Position numbers and translations under genes: made by a program. A DNA stretch of 6,031 nucleotides from Candidatus Omnitrophota bacterium (lineage in GTDB: Bacteria; Omnitrophota; Gorgyraeia; Gygaellales; Profunditerraquicolaceae): contig JAQUMS010000090.1 of assembly GCA_028717985.1 (NCBI GenBank), positions 1 to 6,031 of the forward strand, read 5' to 3'. The notes beneath the pieces were generated by a model. That model was not told the DNA's origin, did no database searches, and saw only the letters and a program-made list of their open reading frames with translations. Positions 1-5,587 of the stretch are shown here, piece after piece. The stretch's first letter is position 1. The number at the start of each line of letters is the position of its first letter.

Positions 1-233
1 TGGGAAATATGCCGATTATAGGTGCCATGTTCAGGCATAAGGATAAAAGCAAGGATACTGAAAGAGAATTATTGATCTTCATTACTCCGCATGTGTTAAA
101 GAGTAATACGGAGTATGCCCGTTTTAAAAATACACAAGTTCTAACTGACCGGGAGCAGGATACGGTAACAGGGGAAAGAAGCAGGCAATCCGCTATTAAT
201 GCAAGTCTTAACAGTTTTGACAGGATTAAATAA
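1..233 (+). CDS. Secretin (GspD/PilQ family), C-terminal fragment, 5' end outside the window
   Basis: This is the last 76 complete codons of a secretin, the outer-membrane pore subunit of type II secretion and type IV pilus systems. The reading frame is open at the left edge (first whole codon at 3), so the ATG at 9 is internal and not a start. The sequence shows the conserved end of the secretin beta-barrel: a P-I-I-G-x-M-F-R segment, a short charged stretch, then E-L-L-I-F-I-T-P-H-V-L. After this comes a polar tail of about 45 residues (N-T-E-Y-A-R-F... to D-R-I-K). In known secretins this position often carries the S-domain that a pilotin lipoprotein binds, but that role is inferred here. 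The ATPase gene follows after 18 nt, which suggests one operon. Whether it is GspD or PilQ cannot be decided from this fragment. Confidence 0.9.
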   Translation, partial: GNMPIIGAMFRHKDKSKDTERELLIFITPHVLKSNTEYARFKNTQVLTDREQDTVTGERSRQSAINASLNSFDRIK

Positions 234-251
234 TAACCAGGTGTAAAATCT

Positions 252-1967
252 ATGGCACGCGAAAAATACCTGCGATTAGGGGAAGTATTAATTAAAGAAG
301 GGATTATTTCCGACGAACAGCTCAAAAAAGCCATTGAGATTCAGAAGAAAGAAGGTGGCCGTTTGGGTGAAATACTTATTAAGTCGGAAATTGTCCAGGA
401 AAACGCGATGATGCAGGCGTTGGCGCGTCAACTTGAAATACCGTTTTATTCATTCAGTAACGGGATGCTGAAATCGGTTATAAACCAGAATCTGGAAAAA
501 TTCATTTCTCATGATTTCGCCTTAAAAAATCTTGTTTTACCGTTATCACGGAACATGTCGGTTTTTACAGTGGCTATGGCCGATCCCCTTGACCTTTTAT
601 TGATAGATAACCTTAAAAAACTGACGGGATGCGAAATTAATCCTGTTTTGGCGACCCGGGGAGATATCGTCAAAGGTATTGATGAGTTTTACGGGAAATC
701 AGCGATGCTTAAAGAGGCCGTGGACGCGTCCTATGATTTGTCTATGGTCACCAGCGAAGAGCGGGAAGGAATTGAGGAAGAACTCAGTCTTGATAAATTA
801 ATCGCGCGCGCTGAAGAAGCCCCGGTTGTTAAGCTTGTTGATTTGATTATCCGTCAGGCGATTAATGAGGGTGCTTCCGATATCCATATAGAGCCGTTTA
901 AAGAAAGAATTTCCCTCAGGTACCGTATTGACGGAAAATTGTATGAAATTCCTCCTCCGGCTAAACATTTACATCTGGCGATTATTTCCCGTATTAAAAT
1001 CCTCGCTAAACTGGATATTGCGGAAAAACGTCTGCCTCAGGATGGGGCCATTCTGGTTAAAATTGATAACCGTCCTATAGATTTGAGAGTTTCAACTGTT
1101 CCTACCATTCACGGAGAAAAGGTTGTTTTGAGAATTCTTGACAGAAGTCATGTTTTGCTTGATCTTAATCAACTGGGGTTTGAATCCCGTCAGCTTGAGT
1201 TGATCCGGAAAAACGTTAACGCGCCTTTTGGGCTTGTTTTTTTAACAGGTCCTACCGGAAGCGGTAAAACTACGACGTTATACGCTATCCTGAGTGAAAT
1301 AAAAAGTTCAACTAAAAATATCGTTACCGTTGAGGATCCCGTTGAATATAAACTCGACGGGGTGAATCAGGTCCAGATCAAGCCTGAAATCGGCTTGACG
1401 TTTGCTTCCGCCCTGCGGAGTTTTCTTCGTCAGGACCCCGACGTTATGCTTGTCGGAGAGGTCCGTGACCTTGAGACCGCGGAAATCTGCGTGCGCTCGG
1501 CTTTAACAGGGCATTTGGTTTTGAGCACACTGCATACCAATGATGCCCCTTCGGCAATTAACCGCCTTATGGATATTGGAATCGAGCCGTATTTAATTAC
1601 TCCGTCTTTATTATGTGTTGTGGGCCAGAGGCTTATCAGGAAATTATGTCCTGATTGTAAAGAAGCGTATGAGCCCAGCAGTGAACAACTGGGTAATATT
1701 AAAATGAAAGCGGATTTGATTTACCGGCCTAAAGGGTGTTCAAAATGCAATCAGATTGGGTATAAGGGCCGTATTTGTATCTCCGAGGTCATGGTGGTTA
1801 ACCAGGAAATCCGTGAATTAATAAGCCAAAAGGCTACGTTTCAGAAAATACGCGAAATTGCCCGAGCGACAGGAATGATGACGTTATACGAAGTCGCGTT
1901 GAAAAAAGTCGAGGATGGGACTACATCTTTGGAAGAGGCCCTTTCGATCGCAATGGGAATGGATTAA
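252..1967 (+). CDS. Type II secretion / type IV pilus assembly ATPase (GspE/PilB/MshE family) with MshEN domain
   Basis: A 571-residue hexameric AAA-type ATPase that powers pilin or pseudopilin polymerisation from the cytoplasmic face of the inner membrane, and the full usual length for the family. Residues 1-150 form an MshEN (T2SSE_N) domain containing two 24-residue R-L-G-x-x-L...L-x-x-x-L-x-x-Q motifs at 8-31 and 37-60, the known c-di-GMP-binding pattern. The ATPase core follows. A-S-D-I-H-I-E-P is at 208-215, Walker A G-P-T-G-S-G-K-T at 333-340 (Lys339), the Asp box V-E-D-P-V-E-Y at 360-366, Walker B with D-P-D-V-M-L-V-G-E at 395-403 (Glu403 catalytic), and the His box S-T-L-H-T-N-D at 425-431. 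Two CxxC pairs (466/469 and 496/499) form the zinc site typical of extension ATPases rather than PilT. The start at 252 has AGGTG at 239-243 with an 8-nt spacer. The platform protein gene follows 15 nt downstream. GspE, PilB and MshE cannot be separated by sequence reading alone. Confidence 0.97.
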   Translation: MAREKYLRLGEVLIKEGIISDEQLKKAIEIQKKEGGRLGEILIKSEIVQENAMMQALARQLEIPFYSFSNGMLKSVINQNLEKFISHDFALKNLVLPLSRNMSVFTVAMADPLDLLLIDNLKKLTGCEINPVLATRGDIVKGIDEFYGKSAMLKEAVDASYDLSMVTSEEREGIEEELSLDKLIARAEEAPVVKLVDLIIRQAINEGASDIHIEPFKERISLRYRIDGKLYEIPPPAKHLHLAIISRIKILAKLDIAEKRLPQDGAILVKIDNRPIDLRVSTVPTIHGEKVVLRILDRSHVLLDLNQLGFESRQLELIRKNVNAPFGLVFLTGPTGSGKTTTLYAILSEIKSSTKNIVTVEDPVEYKLDGVNQVQIKPEIGLTFASALRSFLRQDPDVMLVGEVRDLETAEICVRSALTGHLVLSTLHTNDAPSAINRLMDIGIEPYLITPSLLCVVGQRLIRKLCPDCKEAYEPSSEQLGNIKMKADLIYRPKGCSKCNQIGYKGRICISEVMVVNQEIRELISQKATFQKIREIARATGMMTLYEVALKKVEDGTTSLEEALSIAMGMD

Positions 1968-1982
1968 ACTCCAGGAGTCTGT

Positions 1983-3230
1983 ATGCCACGATTTCAATAT
2001 ATAGCCAGGGATAGTTCCGGACAGAAAGTTTCCGGCACGGAAGAGTCGCCTAACCAGGAAGAATTGATCGGGCGCCTTCAGGCAAAAGACCTGTTGGTTG
2101 TGAGTATTAGCGTTGAAAGTAAGGAGTCGGCGGATTCAAAAACGCAGAATATCGTCAGGCCGGAATTTAAACGTAAACATTACGGGATCCACAGCGACGA
2201 TCTTGTATTATTTTGCCGCCAGCTCGCCACCCTTCTGGGCGCAGGCGTTACTATCCTTAAAAGCCTTGATATTATCTCTCAGCAGGTCAGCAGCCGTAAA
2301 TTCTTTATCGTTTTGAAAAATATTGAGAAACAGATGGAAGCGGGTTTAAGTTTGCATGAAGCAATGTCGAAACATCCTACCGTGTTTTCTGATCTATGGG
2401 TGAATCTGGTCGAGAGCGGTGAGGCGTCAGGTAATATTGCCGTTGTTTTGGACAGGCTCGCGACATATCTTGAGCGTAATGCCGAGTTCAGGAAAAAAAT
2501 AATTTCAAGCCTTATTTATCCTATCATACTCTTGCTCGCGGGAACCGGCGCACTATTATTTTTAACGATTAAAATCATTCCTACCTTCGGAGAATTGTTT
2601 AAAGGGTTTAATATCGAATTGCCGCTTTTGACCAGGATACTGATTCATATCAGCGAATTTATCCGGAAATTCGGTATAGCCGTCATGGGATTTTGCATAG
2701 TCAGCGGCTTTACTTTGAAACGCTATATAGCGACACGGGACGGACAGAAAAAATACGAAAAATTTAAATTCAAACTTCCCGTGTTCGGGGAGTTTTTCCG
2801 CGCCCTGGTTGTGGAAAGATTCTCTTCGGAGATGGCGACCCTTCTGGAGAGTGGTGTTCCTATTTTATATTCGCTTGAGATCGCGGAACAAAGCGTGGGA
2901 AATATGGTTATGGGGGATATTATCCGCCAGGTAAAAGAAGATGTCCGCCAGGGGAAAACCTTAAATCAGCCTTTGGAAAAAAGCGGTTTTTTTGAACCGA
3001 TGGTAGTTCAAATGGTGGCCATTGGAGAGGAAATCGGTGAATTGGCTCCGATGTTAAAAAAGGTGAACGCGTTTTATCAGAGTTATGTTGAAACTTTTCT
3101 TACCCGGTTTGTTTCTATGTTTGAACCGATAATGCTTATTTTCATGGGTGTTGTTATCGGTGTTATGGTTGTCGGTATGTTCCTTCCAATTTTTCAGATC
3201 AGCCAGATCGGTAGTGCCGGAGGGAGGTGA
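1983..3230 (+). CDS. Type II secretion / type IV pilus inner-membrane platform protein (GspF/PilC family)
   Basis: A 415-residue polytopic inner-membrane protein, full length for the family, that couples the cytoplasmic ATPase to pilin polymerisation. It begins with the usual N-terminal segment M-P-R-F-Q-Y-I-A-R-D. Two T2SSF repeats follow. The first is at roughly 73-197, with F-C-R-Q-L-A-T-L-L-G-A-G-V at 77-89 and the E-x-G-E-A-S-G-N turn at 144-151. The second is at roughly 276-398, with R-F-S-S-E-M-A-T-L-L-E-S-G-V-P at 279-293 and I-G-E-E-I-G-E-L at 357-364. Hydrophobic segments lie at about 173-200, 230-245 and 380-404, the classical three-helix layout. AGGAG at 1973-1977, 5 nt before the ATG, supports the start. 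It directly follows the ATPase gene (15-nt gap), as is normal for this pair. An AGGGAGG-like sequence overlaps the last codons, but no start uses it. The next gene lies 188 nt downstream and has its own promoter. Confidence 0.97.
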   Translation: MPRFQYIARDSSGQKVSGTEESPNQEELIGRLQAKDLLVVSISVESKESADSKTQNIVRPEFKRKHYGIHSDDLVLFCRQLATLLGAGVTILKSLDIISQQVSSRKFFIVLKNIEKQMEAGLSLHEAMSKHPTVFSDLWVNLVESGEASGNIAVVLDRLATYLERNAEFRKKIISSLIYPIILLLAGTGALLFLTIKIIPTFGELFKGFNIELPLLTRILIHISEFIRKFGIAVMGFCIVSGFTLKRYIATRDGQKKYEKFKFKLPVFGEFFRALVVERFSSEMATLLESGVPILYSLEIAEQSVGNMVMGDIIRQVKEDVRQGKTLNQPLEKSGFFEPMVVQMVAIGEEIGELAPMLKKVNAFYQSYVETFLTRFVSMFEPIMLIFMGVVIGVMVVGMFLPIFQISQIGSAGGR

Positions 3231-3266
3231 TGCATTTCTCGGTCGCGTGTAGCCCATAAATGCAGT

Positions 3267-3280
3267 AAAAAATTTTTTAA
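3267..3280 (+). promoter_or_regulatory. UP-element-like A/T tract
   Basis: A run of six A followed by six T and two A sits just upstream of the promoter below, covering about -53 to -40 from the predicted start. This is where an UP element would contact the C-terminal domain of the RNA polymerase alpha subunit. The composition and position are seen in the sequence; the function is inferred. Confidence 0.45.
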
Positions 3281-3284
3281 GGTA

Positions 3285-3313
3285 TTGACAACCCAAAATT
3301 CATATAATACAAT
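3285..3313 (+). promoter_or_regulatory. Sigma70-type promoter for the pilin genes
   Basis: A perfect -35 hexamer TTGACA (3285-3290) is separated by exactly 17 nt from TACAAT (3308-3313), a 5/6 match to the -10 consensus. Transcription would start near 3320, giving a leader of about 100 nt before the first pilin ATG. A perfect TATAAT also lies at 3303-3308, but its 12-nt spacing to the -35 makes it the poorer partner. The site gives the pilin genes their own strong transcription, consistent with structural pilins being needed in far larger amounts than the ATPase or platform protein. Confidence 0.75.
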
Positions 3314-3353
3314 TAAATCAGGATTTATAATTCGCTCTATTTTATATATCAAT

Positions 3354-3368
3354 ACAGGTTGAACCTGT
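3354..3368. promoter_or_regulatory. 15-bp perfect palindrome in the pilin leader, possible operator
   Basis: ACAGGTT at 3354-3360 and AACCTGT at 3362-3368 are exact inverted repeats around a single central G. The central spacing is too short for a fully paired RNA hairpin, so a dimeric DNA-binding protein is the more natural reading. It would lie about 35-49 nt downstream of the predicted transcription start, a position where a bound repressor could block initiation or early elongation. No regulator gene is present in the window, and the role is inferred. Confidence 0.4.
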
Positions 3369-3407
3369 CTACCATAGGAAAAATTGAACCATATCCTAAA
3401 ATACAAA

Positions 3408-3413
3408 GGGAGG
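3408..3413 (+). promoter_or_regulatory. Ribosome-binding site of the first pilin gene
   Basis: GGGAGG lies 5 nt before the ATG at 3419. It fixes the start at this codon rather than at an in-frame upstream ATG at 3359, which would add 20 residues ahead of the prepilin leader and has no comparable ribosome-binding site. Confidence 0.8.
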
Positions 3414-3418
3414 ATGAA

Positions 3419-3820
3419 ATGAAGAAAGGTTTTACGCTTTTGGAAATCATCGTTGTTTTAATCATTATCGGTATTATCGCCACTTTAGGGTTTGTGCAGT
3501 ACATGCGTGTTATTGAAAAAGGAAGACAAGCTGAAGCAAAGACCAATCTTTCTACTATCAGGACCATGGCAATGACGTATTTTGAAGAAAACAGCGTTTA
3601 TCCGGACGCGGCGTATCTTAACACTGTTTTGAACCTGCCGACCACGAATTGCGACACAAAATTTTATTATCATTATGCTATTGACGGTACCACAGGGGCC
3701 GCAAGCGCTATCCGTTGTTCAGCGGGCGGAAAAGGCCCACAGTGTTCGGGGACAAGCTGCTATACTTTATCATTAACAGTTGACGGCGTTGGAGACAGCG
3801 ATCCTAAAGGCTGGTGGTAA
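3419..3820 (+). CDS. Major (pseudo)pilin, GspG/PilA-like prepilin
   Basis: A 133-residue class III signal peptide protein, probably the main subunit of the pilus or pseudopilus. The leader is M-K-K-G, cut after Gly4 by the prepilin peptidase to leave a mature N-terminus F-T-L-L-E with the conserved Glu5. A hydrophobic helix of about 20 residues follows (10-29). The A-E-A-K-T-N-L-S-T-I-R segment at 38-48 is the usual amphipathic continuation of helix alpha-1. The rest is a small globular head with four cysteines (78, 100, 109, 114), two of them in P-Q-C-S-G-T-S-C at 107-114. The protein ends in D-P-K-G-W-W. Its short length and position directly after the platform gene match GspG, but PilA-type major pilin is equally possible. 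Transcription is from the promoter at 3285-3313, and the next pilin gene begins one nucleotide after its stop. Confidence 0.93.
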   Translation: MKKGFTLLEIIVVLIIIGIIATLGFVQYMRVIEKGRQAEAKTNLSTIRTMAMTYFEENSVYPDAAYLNTVLNLPTTNCDTKFYYHYAIDGTTGAASAIRCSAGGKGPQCSGTSCYTLSLTVDGVGDSDPKGWW

Positions 3821-3821
3821 A

Positions 3822-4211
3822 ATGCGGGAAAAAGGCTTCTCTTTAACCGAAGTAATAGTAGTAGTGGTGATTGTTACTATCATTGCTATGCTTGGTTTGG
3901 TTAAATATTCAGGAATTAAAGAGCAGTCGCTTGACAAAGAAGCAAAAGCTAATTTGAAATTAATCCAGGCGGCCCAGAAAATTTACCATATGGAGTTTAA
4001 CCCGCTCTACTATCCGTCGACCGGAAATTCATCAGATATTACTGAGATAAACAGCAATTTAAAGTTGTCTCTTCCTGCTGCTTCTATGAAATGGAATTAT
4101 ACGGTTGATTCGACTGGACGAGGGGTTGCGGTTCGCTCCGGTGGTGCAAGAACGTGGACTTTGCAGATTGGGGGAGATGAACCAACCTGCACGGGAACTG
4201 GCTGCTCATAA
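3822..4211 (+). CDS. Second (pseudo)pilin, GspG/GspH-like prepilin
   Basis: A 129-residue prepilin with leader M-R-E-K-G, predicted cleavage after Gly5, mature N-terminus F-S-L-T-E with Glu5, and a hydrophobic helix at about 11-29. The segment D-K-E-A-K-A-N-L-K-L-I-Q-A-A-Q-K-I-Y (38-55) is typical of G-like pilins. The head is short and ends with P-T-C-T-G-T-G-C (121-128), the same pattern as the end region of the preceding pilin, so the two are probably paralogues from a duplication. The start at 3822 is chosen because it puts the leader directly before the cleavage site; an ATG at 3780 in the same frame would overlap the previous gene by 41 nt. Only one nucleotide separates it from the upstream stop, so translation is likely coupled. 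Its place in the order suggests GspH, but it resembles GspG more. Its stop codon overlaps the left arm of the inverted-repeat element at 4210. Confidence 0.9.
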   Translation: MREKGFSLTEVIVVVVIVTIIAMLGLVKYSGIKEQSLDKEAKANLKLIQAAQKIYHMEFNPLYYPSTGNSSDITEINSNLKLSLPAASMKWNYTVDSTGRGVAVRSGGARTWTLQIGGDEPTCTGTGCS

Positions 4212-4225
4212 ATTAAGGGACACCT
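4210..4225 (+). repeat. Left terminal inverted repeat of the 125-bp element
   Basis: AAATTAAGGGACACCT; pairs with the right arm at 4319-4334 with two mismatches (A4215 and A4216). It overlaps the last two bases of the second pilin stop codon. Confidence 0.7.
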
Positions 4226-4318
4226 TGAGAGCGGATACGAGCTTGTTTTTTTGTTGAGTGTGATTTCTCTTTAATATTGAGAAAAAAGACTCGAAATGAA
4301 ATACTCATGTCCGCGAAG

Positions 4319-4334
4319 AGGTGTCCCCGAATTT
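4319..4334 (-). repeat. Right terminal inverted repeat of the 125-bp element
   Basis: AGGTGTCCCCGAATTT; reverse complement of the left arm except at two positions. Together with the preceding G it contains GAGGTG (4318-4323), the only ribosome-binding-like sequence ahead of the third pilin gene, which would be buried in the stem if the hairpin forms. Confidence 0.7.
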
Positions 4335-4337
4335 TTT

Positions 4338-4724
4338 ATGCGACATATGAACGCGAAAGCGGTTACGTTACTGGAAAATCTTGTTTCTCTTGTGATTCTC
4401 ATGTTGATCGTGAGCGGGATGGTTGGAGTTTTTATAGCGGGAAGAAAGCATACGCTCCATAGCCGTTCCGTGATGACCGCCGGAGAGTTAGGGCGTTATT
4501 ATTTAACTCCTATGCAGGACCTTGTGCGGCAGGATACCTGGAATTCGAATTGCCTGGGTACTAAAAATGGGGCTGCCTGTGAGAGTGACCCGTTATTGTC
4601 TGTTCTCCCTGTATCTCCGAACGATATAGCGTATACTCGTGCATATCAAATAACCGATGCTCCCGGCAGTACCGATGTCCGCCGGGTAAAAGTTATCATT
4701 TCCTGGAATGAGCCGACAGAATAA
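4338..4724 (+). CDS. Minor (pseudo)pilin, GspI/PilV-like prepilin
   Basis: A 128-residue prepilin. The leader M-R-H-M-N-A-K-A is followed by V-T-L-L-E-N-L-V-S-L, with Glu at mature position 5 and a hydrophobic helix at about 14-34. The T-L-L-E-x-L-V-x-L pattern, small size, and C-terminal V-R-R-V-K-V-I-I-S-W (114-123) fit the GspI/PilV class, which initiates pilus assembly with the J/W-type partner. The residue before the cleavage site is Ala rather than the usual Gly. Cysteines are at 72 and 81. The start is uncertain. ATGs at 4296, 4338 and 4347 are all in frame. The 4338 codon has GAGGTG at 4318-4323, 14 nt upstream (long spacing); 4347 gives a conventional 5-residue leader but no ribosome-binding site; 4296 lies inside the inverted-repeat element. 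The 3' end overlaps the next gene by 17 nt, indicating translational coupling. Confidence 0.85.
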   Translation: MRHMNAKAVTLLENLVSLVILMLIVSGMVGVFIAGRKHTLHSRSVMTAGELGRYYLTPMQDLVRQDTWNSNCLGTKNGAACESDPLLSVLPVSPNDIAYTRAYQITDAPGSTDVRRVKVIISWNEPTE

Positions 4725-5289
4725 AGCCGTTACTCTTATTGAATTATTAATTGCCATTGTGATCATGACGGTTGTTATTCTTAGTTTTAATGGCATGGAT
4801 ATGTTTAGCCGTCGTCACGTTATAGCGACTGACCGGAGGGTTAAAACTCAGAATGAAGCCGCGTATGTTATTGAATTTATGGCAAAAGAGTTAACCAGGG
4901 CGATAGGGGACCAGCAGAATCCTCCCGCGAGCATGATATCGATAGGTACTGATCCGGCAATCGCTTTCTGGGTTGATCAAAATCAGAACGGACTGAGAGA
5001 TTCTTCACCTACAGACCGGCAAATAGCTTTTTCGTACAGAGGAAGCCCGAATTATGAAATACGGTATTATCCCGATTTCAGCGGGAATCCCGCTAATTAT
5101 GAAGTATTGAGTTCGTGTATAGATATGTCGGGTTTTGGTCCTGTCATTACAAATAATTATGTGACGTTTGAAATTACCTCGTGCTGGGATCCTAAACGTG
5201 TTAAGACCACCAGCCCCTGCGGTTTTTTAGATAACCCTCGTGTTACAATGCATAGCCGGGTTTCAATGCCGTCGGTGTCTACAAACTGA
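4708..5289 (+). CDS. Minor (pseudo)pilin, GspJ/PilW-like prepilin
   Basis: A 193-residue prepilin, near the usual GspJ length. The leader M-S-R-Q-N-K-A is followed by V-T-L-I-E-L-L-I-A-I, with Glu at mature position 5 and a hydrophobic helix at about 8-27. As in the preceding gene, the residue before the predicted cut is Ala rather than Gly. The helix continues into Y-V-I-E-F-M-A-K-E-L-T-R-A-I (53-66), the segment characteristic of GspJ/PilW proteins. D-Q-N-Q-N-G-L-R-D at 90-98 matches a D-x-N-x-N-G-x-x-D calcium-loop pattern. Cysteines are at 137, 159 and 171. The gene starts inside the preceding one (17-nt overlap) without a good ribosome-binding site, so it is probably translated by coupling, and the two products likely form a complex at the pilus tip. 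No GspK-like gene follows; the next feature is a tRNA. Confidence 0.9.
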   Translation: MSRQNKAVTLIELLIAIVIMTVVILSFNGMDMFSRRHVIATDRRVKTQNEAAYVIEFMAKELTRAIGDQQNPPASMISIGTDPAIAFWVDQNQNGLRDSSPTDRQIAFSYRGSPNYEIRYYPDFSGNPANYEVLSSCIDMSGFGPVITNNYVTFEITSCWDPKRVKTTSPCGFLDNPRVTMHSRVSMPSVSTN

Positions 5290-5425
5290 ACGTTCTCGAT
5301 AAATTCCGTTGGTCAGCGTTACAAGGTATGATAGAGGATAGTTTAACGGGTGTTTTTATAAATATGTGCCCTCCAAAAAAATTTGCGCGCAAGGGTAGCA
5401 TTTCGCACTCTTGTATACTTCGTAT

Positions 5426-5501
5426 GGGGCTGTAGCTCAGTTGGGAGAGCACTTCGTTCGCAACGAAGGGGTCGGGGGTTCGACTCCCCCCAGCTCCACC
5501 A
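5426..5501 (+). tRNA. tRNA-Ala (anticodon CGC)
   Basis: A complete 76-nt cloverleaf including an encoded CCA. The acceptor stem pairs GGGGCTG with CAGCTCC and contains G3-U70, the universal alanine identity pair. The D-stem is GCTC/GAGC, and the anticodon stem CTTCG/CGAAG (5452-5456 / 5464-5468) encloses the loop TTCGCAA, with anticodon CGC at 5459-5461 reading codon GCG. The variable region is GGGTC, the T-stem GGGGG/CCCCC with loop TTCGACT, then A73 and CCA. A TATACT hexamer at 5414-5419 sits 6 nt upstream and could be its -10 box, but no matching -35 is clear. It stands alone between the pilin operon and the next gene, with no other tRNA beside it. Confidence 0.97.
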
Positions 5502-5587
5502 CACGTTTATTCCAGCCGTAATTATTTTGTTCAGCCATAGTTCTTCAATAACCTTAAAAATCAATATTAATGGGAATAATTTTCCTC

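Larger units (their letters stand above)
4210..4334. mobile_element. Putative 125-bp MITE/REP-like inverted-repeat element between pilin genes
   Basis: The ends 4210-4225 and 4319-4334 are inverted repeats matching at 14 of 16 positions, including a perfect 9-bp core GGGACACCT / AGGTGTCCC. A second inner pair, 4231-4242 and 4303-4314, pairs at 10 of 12 positions counting one G-U. The apex holds a further small hairpin, TTTCTC at 4264-4269 with GAGAAA at 4279-4284. The whole block can therefore fold into one long hairpin, and it encodes no protein of its own. It begins within the stop codon of the second pilin gene and ends just before the third. The terminal GGGACACC-type sequence reminds me of repeats found near REP-associated (Y1) transposases, but no transposase is present here. 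No clear target-site duplication is visible. The alternative is a purely local RNA regulatory hairpin. Confidence 0.5.

Noticed and set aside
2113..2316. ORF in an alternative frame inside the platform gene
   Set aside because: It is a shadow of the GspF/PilC coding sequence with no ribosome-binding site or recognisable content.
3231..3264. TGCATTT / AAATGCA inverted repeat after the platform gene, considered as a terminator
   Set aside because: The stem is only 7 bp and AT-rich with a 20-nt loop, and the following run is A6T6 rather than an immediate U tract. Better explained as upstream promoter sequence.
3359..3418. In-frame N-terminal extension of the first pilin starting at 3359
   Set aside because: It would place 20 unrelated residues before the prepilin leader and spans the operator-like palindrome. 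The GGGAGG site fits the ATG at 3419 only.
3054..3673. Minus-strand ORFs across the end of the platform gene, the promoter and the first pilin
   Set aside because: All lie opposite well-supported + strand genes or the promoter, and their products show no domain.
3780..3821. Upstream in-frame ATG of the second pilin
   Set aside because: It would overlap the end of the first pilin gene and spoil the short leader. The ATG at 3822 gives a standard M-R-E-K-G leader.
4277..4462. ORF in another frame over the start of the third pilin
   Set aside because: Its product has no recognisable pattern, while the overlapping frame encodes a clear prepilin N-terminus.
5306..5357. CCGTT...AACGG followed by T5, considered as the terminator of the pilin operon
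   Set aside because: Five Watson-Crick pairs with a loop of about 30 nt is too weak to call without a folding calculation.
5502..5587. Search for a tRNA 3'-end duplication (attachment site) or terminator after the tRNA
   Set aside because: No copy of the tRNA 3' end and no GC-rich hairpin with a T run is visible in this stretch.
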